The translations under genes were made by a program, and so were the position numbers. From contig JAXMGQ010000015.1 of assembly GCA_046347195.1 (NCBI GenBank), positions 30,993 through 94,992 on the forward strand: 64,000 nt of DNA, written 5' to 3'. Positions 58,628 to 64,000 of the stretch are shown here, piece by piece (position 1 is the first letter of the stretch; each line of letters starts with the position of its first letter). The notes beneath the pieces were generated by a model that made no database searches, was not told the DNA's origin, and saw nothing but the letters and a program-made list of their open reading frames with translations. The DNA is from TMP-86 sp046347195. GTDB lineage: Bacteria > Pseudomonadota > Gammaproteobacteria > Steroidobacterales > Steroidobacteraceae.

Positions 58628-59587
58628 ATGAAGATCGTCCTTCAGGCCACCGTCCTCGCCGGCGGGCTCGGCCTGACTTCCTGGGCGCTGGCCTGCTCGA
58701 GTTGCGGCTGCACGCTGAACTCGGACTGGTCCAGCCAGGGATACACGACCTCATCGGGGTGGCATTGGGATGCCCGCTACGATTATTTCAACCAGTCCGA
58801 TCTGCGCGCCGGCACGCACGGCGTGTCGCGCGAATCGATCGAGTTGCCCGCCGGGCAGGAGGTGCAGCGGAACACCATCAACCGCAACCTCACCGTCGGC
58901 CTCGACTACAGTCCGTCGCGCGAATGGGGCGTGAGCCTGCTGCTGCCTTACTTTGACAGGCCACACACCACCTACGACGAAGGCGAGACCGAGCTGTCGA
59001 GCTCGCACAGCCGCGGGCTGGGCGATGTACGCATCATCGGCCGATATCAGGGGTTCCAGCCCGACCTGTCCATCGGCGTGCAGGTCGGCCTCAAGCTGCC
59101 CACCGGGAAGATCGGCGACACCTTCGATTCGGGGCCGCTCGCCGGGGAGAAGGTGGATCGCGGGCTGCAGCTCGGCACCGGCACCACGGACCTGCTCGTG
59201 GGTGTCTACACCGTGCACTCGCTGGGCTCACGGTTCGCCTATTTCGGCAACCTCCTGCTGCAGCAGCCGCTGAATTCGCGTGAGCAGTTCAAGCCGGGGG
59301 CGGGCCTCAACCTCACCCTGGGACTGCGTTACACGGGGACACTGCCCGCGGATCTCTCCCCCCAGCTGCAGCTCAACGTCAGGGCCGAGAAGCGCGAGTC
59401 GGGGCTGAACGCGGACGTGGCGAACAGCGGCGCGACGCTGGCCTACCTGTCGCCCGGCGTCGGCTTCCGGCTCACCCGCAAGCTCGATGGCTTTGCCTTC
59501 GTTCAGGTGCCGGTGTACCAGCGCGTGAACGGCCTGCAGATCCAGCCCAGGTTCTTCAGTTCAGTGGGCATGCGCTACCGGTTCTAA
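58628..59587 (+). CDS. Outer-membrane barrel-like protein with CSSCGC amino-terminal motif
   Basis: This 319-residue protein has GGAG six bases before the ATG and a signal peptide (IVLQATVLAGGLGLTSWALA) followed at once by CSSCGCTLNSDWSSQG. The rest has alternating beta-strand character (WDARYDYFNQSDLRAG, TVGLDYSPSREWGVSLLLPY, VRIIGRYQGFQPDLSIGVQV, LGTGTTDLLVGVYTVHSLGS) and ends MRYRF, the aromatic end of outer-membrane barrels. A three-Cys cluster right after the leader is unusual for a barrel and could bind metal. It pairs with the His-rich small protein. Confidence 0.75.
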   Translation: MKIVLQATVLAGGLGLTSWALACSSCGCTLNSDWSSQGYTTSSGWHWDARYDYFNQSDLRAGTHGVSRESIELPAGQEVQRNTINRNLTVGLDYSPSREWGVSLLLPYFDRPHTTYDEGETELSSSHSRGLGDVRIIGRYQGFQPDLSIGVQVGLKLPTGKIGDTFDSGPLAGEKVDRGLQLGTGTTDLLVGVYTVHSLGSRFAYFGNLLLQQPLNSREQFKPGAGLNLTLGLRYTGTLPADLSPQLQLNVRAEKRESGLNADVANSGATLAYLSPGVGFRLTRKLDGFAFVQVPVYQRVNGLQIQPRFFSSVGMRYRF

Positions 59588-59630
59588 CGGCGGTTCCAAA
59601 GGCTCGCGACGCTGGATCGCATCCGACCGG

Positions 59631-60605
59631 TCAGGGCTCCAGCACGATCTTGCCGATCGCCTTGCGCGCGCCCACGGCGCGCAGGGCGTCCGCGGCCTTC
59701 TCCAGCGGGTAGTGTGCCGAGATCAGGGGACGCAACTGGCCTTCGCGCACGAGCCGCAACAGGTCCGCAAGATCATCGGCCGCATGGGCCGGCTCGCGCT
59801 TGCTGAATTCGCCCCAGTACGCGCCCACGATCGACAGCCCCTTGAGCAGGGGCAGGTTCAACGGGATGCTCGGAATTGCACCATTCGCGAATCCCACCAC
59901 CAGGAATCGTCCTCGCCAGGCGAGGCTGCGCAGGGCCGGTTCGCTGTACGGGCCGCCCACGGGATCGTAGACCACATCGACGCCGCGGCCCCCCGTGAGC
60001 GACTTGAGTCGGTCCCGCCAGTCCGGCGCATCGTAACGGATGGCTTCGTCCGCTCCGTTCTCACGACACACCGTGACCTTCTCCTCGCTCGAGACGGCTG
60101 CGATGACGCGTGCGCCCAGCGCCTTGCCGATCTGCACGGCGGCGAGCCCGACACCGCCCGCCGCGCCGAGCACGAGCAGCGTCTCCCCGGGACGCAACGC
60201 TGCGCGGTCCTTGAGGGCGTGATACGAGGTGGCGTACACCAGCGTGAAAGCCGCTGCGACATCGAAGGACATCGACTCCGGGATGGGCACGACGTGGGTG
60301 GCCGCCACCACCACTCGCTGCGCATAGCAGCCCCAGGGCGCCGCCGCGGCCACCCGCTGCCCCACCGCGAGATGCGCGACGTCCGGCCCGATGGCGGCGA
60401 TGATTCCCGCGCACTCGCCGCCCGGCGAAAAGGGCAGGGGTGGCTTGATCTGGTACTGGTTCTGGATGATCAGCGTGTCGGGGAAGTTCACGCCGGCGGC
60501 GCGAACGTCGATGAGGACCTGGCCGGGTCCCGGGACGGGGTCGGGAACCTCCTCGAAGCTGAGTGACTCGGGTGGTCCGTGGCGCCGGCACAGGATGGCT
60601 TTCAT
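59631..60605 (-). CDS. Zinc-type alcohol dehydrogenase/quinone oxidoreductase family protein
   Basis: This 324-residue medium-chain reductase has an amino-terminal GroES-like fold (GPGQVLIDVRAAGVNFPDTL, PFSPGGECAGIIAAIGPD) and a Rossmann domain with TLLVLGAAGGVGLAAVQIGKA, where the GAAGGVG loop binds NADPH. The catalytic zinc ligands of true alcohol dehydrogenases are absent, as in quinone oxidoreductase/crotonase-like members; GRGVDVVYDPVGGPYSEPAL is typical of that group. The substrate is unknown. The start at 60605 follows the family (MKAILCRRHGPPESL). Confidence 0.88.
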   Translation of the reverse strand: MKAILCRRHGPPESLSFEEVPDPVPGPGQVLIDVRAAGVNFPDTLIIQNQYQIKPPLPFSPGGECAGIIAAIGPDVAHLAVGQRVAAAAPWGCYAQRVVVAATHVVPIPESMSFDVAAAFTLVYATSYHALKDRAALRPGETLLVLGAAGGVGLAAVQIGKALGARVIAAVSSEEKVTVCRENGADEAIRYDAPDWRDRLKSLTGGRGVDVVYDPVGGPYSEPALRSLAWRGRFLVVGFANGAIPSIPLNLPLLKGLSIVGAYWGEFSKREPAHAADDLADLLRLVREGQLRPLISAHYPLEKAADALRAVGARKAIGKIVLEP

Positions 60606-60624
60606 GCCGGCGATCTTAACCATC

Positions 60625-60808
60625 GCAAGTCGCGATCTCGAGCGCGAACTCGTGCCATTGATGCAGGACCAGCGCCTCGGCCTCCTGGTGTGGAGCCCGC
60701 TGGCGGGCCTTCCGCTGCGTCGAGGCGATGCGCGCCGTGGCGGACCGTCATGGCGTGACCGTGGCGCAGGTGGCGCTGGCCCGGCTGCTGCGCTTGCAGG
60801 CGGGTTGA
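60625..60808 (+). pseudogene. Aldo/keto reductase remnant
   Basis: A short plus-strand stretch encodes SRDLERELVPLMQDQRLGLL with VWSPLAGLPLR and, in another frame, AVADRHGVTVAQVALARLLR then a stop at 60808. These are two separated segments of the aldo/keto reductase fold (…LLVWSPLAGG… and …HGVSVAQVALAWLL…), with the portion between them and both flanks deleted. It lies between the qor-like gene and the MFS operon and cannot make an enzyme. Confidence 0.65.
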
Positions 60809-60855
60809 CGGCCTGCCGTCCGCGCCCCCATACTAATATTAGAATTACGATTCTA
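60805..60855 (+). promoter_or_regulatory. Promoter with two palindromes upstream of the MFS-isomerase operon
   Basis: TTGACG (60805-60810) and CATACT (60829-60834, 18-base spacer) form a plausible promoter. Just downstream are CTAATATTAG (60833-60842, perfect palindrome) and TAGAAT-TACG-ATTCTA (60840-60855, perfect 6-bp repeat). The AT-rich patch contrasts sharply with its GC-rich surroundings. The palindromes overlap the -10 and start region, as expected of a repressor operator. No regulator gene is adjacent. Confidence 0.6.
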
Positions 60856-60868
60856 CTTTGGGGGTTGC

Positions 60869-62032
60869 ATGGCGCGCACCGCCGGCACGCGCGAAGGCCT
60901 GACGCTGATCTTCCTGTCCATCCTGCCGATCATGGCGATCGCCGGGCTGGTGGCGGACCTGCCGTTGCTGCTCGAGGTGTTCCGCGCCGAGCCGCACCAC
61001 GAGATCCTCGTGCCGATGGTGCTCACCATCCCCTCGCTGTGCGTCGCGCTGTTCTCCTCCGTGGCGGGGGTGATCGCCGACCGCTGGGGCCGAAGGCCCC
61101 TGCTGTTGCTGGCATTGCTGGCATTCTCCCTGCTCGGCCTGTTGCCGCTGTTGTTCGACTCCATCCGCGCCATCCTCGCCAGCCGCGTCGTGGTGGGACT
61201 GGCCGAGGCCAGCATCCTCACCTGCACCAACGCGCTGTGGGGTGACTACTTCGCCGATGACGCCCGACGGCGATGGCTCGCCTTCCAGCAGATGACGGGT
61301 CCGGTGTTCAACGCGCTGCTGGCACTGGCCGGCGGCGCACTGGCATCGCTCCATTGGAGCGGCCCGTTCGCGTTGTATGCCCTGGGGCTCATCGCCTTCG
61401 TGCTCGCGGCGCTGTTCCTGTGGGAGCCCGCCGGCGTCGCGCGCGCGGCCACCGCGATCGGGACGCCGTTCCCGTGGAGCACCGCTGGGCTCATCGGTGC
61501 AGTCACGCTGGGGGCGTCCATCGTCTTCTTCATTCTCGCCATCCAGCAGGGTCGCATCTTCTCGGCGCTGGGCGTCAGCTCACCCGCCCTCAACGGCCAG
61601 CTCATCATGTCCGTGAGCCTCGCCGCCATCGCCGGCGCGGTGTCGTTCAACCTGCTGCGCGGCCGCCCCCTCGCGCAGGTCCTGCCGCTGGGGCTGCTCG
61701 CGTACGGCGCGGGCTTCATCGGTGTCTCGCACTCGGCGTCCATCACGCCCGGCGCGCTGTCGAGCGCCATCGCGCAGTTCGGCAGCAGCATCGTGCTGCC
61801 GGCGTTGATCGCCTGGACGCTGGCGAGCTTTCCGCCGGAACACCGCGGTCGTGGCATCGGCCTGTGGGGTGCCGTGTTCTTCGCCGGGCAGTTCATCAGC
61901 GCGCCGCTCCTGACCCTGCTCGAGCACGCCACGGGCGGCCTGCTGCCCGCCCTGGGCCTCGTGGGCGTCGTCACGGTGCTCGCATCGCTGGGCGCCGCCT
62001 GGTTCAACCGGAAGCCGGCCGTGCCGGCCTGA
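60869..62032 (+). CDS. MFS transporter
   Basis: This 387-residue major-facilitator protein has about twelve helices. The amino half has LTLIFLSILPIMAIAGLVAD, LFSSVAGVIADRWGRRPLLL (the MFS A-motif DRWGRRP) and ILASRVVVGLAEASILTCTN. The carboxy half has LSAIAQFGSSIVLPALIAWT and FPPEHRGRGIGLWGAVFFAG. It probably exports or imports a small organic molecule related to the isomerase encoded 15 bp downstream, so a sugar acid or hydroxypyruvate-type substrate is a guess. GGGGG precedes the ATG. An operator-like palindrome lies just upstream. Confidence 0.88.
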   Translation: MARTAGTREGLTLIFLSILPIMAIAGLVADLPLLLEVFRAEPHHEILVPMVLTIPSLCVALFSSVAGVIADRWGRRPLLLLALLAFSLLGLLPLLFDSIRAILASRVVVGLAEASILTCTNALWGDYFADDARRRWLAFQQMTGPVFNALLALAGGALASLHWSGPFALYALGLIAFVLAALFLWEPAGVARAATAIGTPFPWSTAGLIGAVTLGASIVFFILAIQQGRIFSALGVSSPALNGQLIMSVSLAAIAGAVSFNLLRGRPLAQVLPLGLLAYGAGFIGVSHSASITPGALSSAIAQFGSSIVLPALIAWTLASFPPEHRGRGIGLWGAVFFAGQFISAPLLTLLEHATGGLLPALGLVGVVTVLASLGAAWFNRKPAVPA

Positions 62033-62047
62033 GAAGAGGGAAGCAAG

Positions 62048-62815
62048 ATGAAACTCGCAGCCTGCATCGAGAACACCTACCTGTACAACGAGCAGCCCGA
62101 CATCCCCGCGCGCATCCGCGCCGCGAAGGCCTCGGGCCTCGACACGGTGGAGTTCCACCTGTGGATGGATCGGGACGTGGATGCCATCGAGCGCACGCTG
62201 CGCGAGGAGAGGATGAAGCTGTCCTGCATCGTCGTGAATCCCCGCTGTGGCATCGCCGATGCCAGCAAGCAGGCATTCTTCGTCGAGTCGATGAGCGGTT
62301 CCCTCGCCATGGCGAAGCGCCTGGGCGCGCGTGGCGTGGTCGCTGCCGGTGGTCCGCTCGTGCCGGGAGCGTCCGCCGCCGAACAGCATGCGGCGATGGT
62401 CGCGGGGCTGAAGGCCGTTGCGCCGGTTGCGCAGAAGGCCGGTGTGCAGGTGTGGCTCGAGAACCTCAATTCGCGCGTGGACCACAAGGGCTTCTACATG
62501 GACACCGCGAAGGAAGGACTGGACATCATCGCGGAGGTGGGCTCACCGGCGGTACGGCTGCTGTACGACGCCTATCACAGCGTGGTCATGGGCGAATCCC
62601 CGCGCGAGATCCTGAAGCGGGTGGCGCTCATCGGGCACGTGCAGGTGGCCGATACCAACGGGCGCCATGAGCCCGGCAGCGGCACCATCGACTGGCAGGA
62701 CTTCATGGCGGCGCTGCGCGCCAGTGGCTACGCAGGTGATGTGGGTCTCGAATACCGGCCCACCGGGGATACGGCTGCCTCGGTGGCGCAGACCCGGCGG
62801 GTGCTCGGACTGTAG
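62048..62815 (+). CDS. Sugar phosphate isomerase/epimerase family protein, hydroxypyruvate isomerase-like
   Basis: This 255-residue TIM-barrel protein (AP-endonuclease 2-like superfamily) starts MKLAACIENTYLYNEQPDIP. It has LDTVEFHLWMDRDVDAIE, ARGVVAAGGPLVPG, VQVWLENLNSRVDHKGFYMD (metal-binding Glu and His), AVRLLYDAYHSVVMGESPRE (Asp, His), HVQVADTNGRHEPGSGTIDW and YAGDVGLEYRPTGDT (final Glu). The layout matches hydroxypyruvate isomerase (Hyi/OtnI). It would convert hydroxypyruvate to tartronate semialdehyde or a related ketose-aldose pair. It is coupled to the MFS gene. Confidence 0.85.
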   Translation: MKLAACIENTYLYNEQPDIPARIRAAKASGLDTVEFHLWMDRDVDAIERTLREERMKLSCIVVNPRCGIADASKQAFFVESMSGSLAMAKRLGARGVVAAGGPLVPGASAAEQHAAMVAGLKAVAPVAQKAGVQVWLENLNSRVDHKGFYMDTAKEGLDIIAEVGSPAVRLLYDAYHSVVMGESPREILKRVALIGHVQVADTNGRHEPGSGTIDWQDFMAALRASGYAGDVGLEYRPTGDTAASVAQTRRVLGL

Positions 62816-62833
62816 GGCCGCGCAATCCGGCGC

Positions 62834-63010
62834 TCACCCATCGGTTGCGCAGGCCTCGCGGACGAGGGCGCGGATGCGCACGGGGTCGCCGATCTCGTGC
62901 ATCGCCAGCAGCGCGAATCGCGCCAGCACGGGCAGCGTCCGCGATTCGCCCCGCTCGGTCAGGGCGCGGCACAGCTCGGTATAGGCCTCGTCCAGTTCGT
63001 GCTCGTTCAT
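62834..63010 (-). CDS. Small acidic protein downstream of the FAD monooxygenase
   Basis: This 58-residue protein, MNEHELDEAYTELCRALTER, continues ESRTLPVLARFALLAMHEIG and ends VRIRALVREACATDG. It looks like a small soluble helical protein. The ATG overlaps the stop of the monooxygenase (ATGA), strong evidence that it is a real coupled gene. I recall no named family; similar small proteins (DUF2783-like) accompany flavin hydroxylases, but that link is unproven here. Confidence 0.65.
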   Translation of the reverse strand: MNEHELDEAYTELCRALTERGESRTLPVLARFALLAMHEIGDPVRIRALVREACATDG

Positions 63011-64000
63011 TGCAGTTCTCCGTCGATCATCTGCCGCACCTCCGAGGCCACGACCCGCCGCCAGCGTGCGAGCACGTGTCCATCCGGCCGCACCAGCCAG
63101 GCACTGCCATCGGTTGCGTCCCAGTCCCGGCGAAGAACGCCCTGGCTGTCGATGGCCCGGGTACCGGTGTGCGGTGAGCCCGATGCGGCTACCGGGATCA
63201 CCGTGGCATCGACACCGCGTTTCCTGATCGCCCCGATGCAGCCGCGAAGTTCTGCGGACACCGGAGCGGAGGAGAACAGCAGCAGCGTGAACCGCGGCCC
63301 CAGCAGTTTCGTCAGGTGCCCGGACCGCTGCCCGCCTTCCCGCAGGAGTGTCACGGGCGCATCTCCCGTCACCTGGCCGGGCGCAGGTCCGCGTTCGAAC
63401 TCACGCTCCTGTGCGGGCAGGCGCTGCGGGTCGATGCGATACGCCGAGGCCTGGGTCTGGCGCGGATTGATCAGCGAGCGCACCCAGGGGTGATGGCCGG
63501 CCAGCGACAGCACCGCCGTGCGCATCAGCTCGAATGCGAAGGACGGGGGTGACATGAACTCGGTGCTCTTCATGCCGGCGGCGAGGTTGTCGTGCGCAGC
63601 CTGCACGCGTTCGCGGGAATAGCTCTCCAGGATCGACGCCGGCGCGAGTCCCTTCATCACGTACGCCAGCCGCCAGCCCAGCGCGTGCGCGTCCTCGAAT
63701 CCCGAGTTGGCGCCGCGCACGCCGAAGATGGGCACGAGGTGGGCTGCATCGCCGGCGAGCACGCAGCGTCCCTGCACGTAGCGCCGCGCCGTCAGCGCGT
63801 TCGCGCGGTACAGGCTGATCCAGATGGGTGACCAGTCGCGGCGTTCGCCGATCATCGACAGGTGCGCCTCGATCCGCGGGATCACGGCTTCCGGCCGCGC
63901 CGCGACTTCCGGATCCTCATCGTCACGAAGCTGGTAGTCGATGCGCCAGACATCATCGGGTTGTCGATGCATCAGGATGGTCGAGCCGGGGTTCGACGGC
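63007..64000 (-). CDS. FAD-dependent aromatic monooxygenase, 5' end beyond window
   Basis: The visible 331 codons are the carboxy-terminal two thirds of a class A flavin hydroxylase (MhpA/phenol hydroxylase-like). They include RIDYQLRDDEDPEV, the FAD ribityl motif RCVLAGDAAHLVPIFGVRGA with GDAAH, NSGFEDAHALGWRLAYVMKG, and the thioredoxin-like carboxy domain ending in RRDWDATDGSAWLVRPDGHV with LARWRRVV. Such enzymes hydroxylate aromatic acids or phenols using NAD(P)H and O2. The amino-terminal GxGxxG region lies outside the window, so the start and substrate cannot be judged. Confidence 0.9.
   Translation of the reverse strand, partial: PSNPGSTILMHRQPDDVWRIDYQLRDDEDPEVAARPEAVIPRIEAHLSMIGERRDWSPIWISLYRANALTARRYVQGRCVLAGDAAHLVPIFGVRGANSGFEDAHALGWRLAYVMKGLAPASILESYSRERVQAAHDNLAAGMKSTEFMSPPSFAFELMRTAVLSLAGHHPWVRSLINPRQTQASAYRIDPQRLPAQEREFERGPAPGQVTGDAPVTLLREGGQRSGHLTKLLGPRFTLLLFSSAPVSAELRGCIGAIRKRGVDATVIPVAASGSPHTGTRAIDSQGVLRRDWDATDGSAWLVRPDGHVLARWRRVVASEVRQMIDGELQ

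Overview
The window is GC-rich (roughly two thirds G+C by eye), gene-dense bacterial chromosome. The rpoH-ftsX-ftsE-ftsY block, rsmD-coaD, mutM-rpmG-rpmB, radC, coaBC-dut-pyrE, oligopeptidase B, DUF4124 and PdsS/PdsR-like regulators point to a gammaproteobacterium, perhaps near Nevskiales, Steroidobacterales or Xanthomonadales. The placement rests on gene content only. No tRNA, rRNA or CRISPR array was seen.

Left end (1-12.3 kb). Nearly every gene here is broken by small frameshifts although protein similarity persists: an SH3-domain protein, a CHASE2 sensor, an LCCL-domain secreted protein, a PaaK/CapK-like adenylating enzyme, an alpha/beta hydrolase, two tandem IS1634-type elements, an outer-membrane barrel protein and glpD. 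From about 12.3 kb rightward most frames are clean. Poor base accuracy at a contig end and genuine decay both fit, so reading frames left of 12.3 kb should be treated with caution.

Middle (12.3-38 kb). A glycerophosphodiesterase-GlpD-porin-like operon is followed by bactofilin, a SPOR lipoprotein, oligopeptidase B, a CBS protein, a divergent alkyltransferase-like/Ogt DNA-repair pair, and a BON/OmpA envelope protein behind a PdsS/PdsR-like two-component system. Next come a second glycerophosphodiesterase coupled to a DsbA-like thioredoxin-fold protein, a glutaryl-CoA-dehydrogenase-like enzyme, a truncated histone-deacetylase homologue, a cytochrome P450, and rpoH, whose promoter is covered by a near-perfect CIRCE element. 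The ftsYEX operon and rsmD-coaD-ggt follow.

Accessory stretch (38-49.4 kb). A lipoprotein gene with an in-frame UGA, an IS110/IS1111-type element, PPK2 and a set of toxin-antitoxin or nucleotidyltransferase modules sit between housekeeping genes. One PIN toxin carries a single amber codon. A fragment resembling argS lies among the modules. The rpmB-to-radC interval has collected three of these modules.

Right end (49.4-64 kb). dut-coaBC-DUF4124-pyrE, ampG, marC, trmB, a ClsC-type phospholipase D lipoprotein, a beta-carbonic anhydrase, a His-rich/Cys-rich envelope pair, a quinone oxidoreductase, an aldo/keto-reductase remnant, an MFS-isomerase operon behind a low-GC double palindrome, and a FAD monooxygenase that runs off the right edge.
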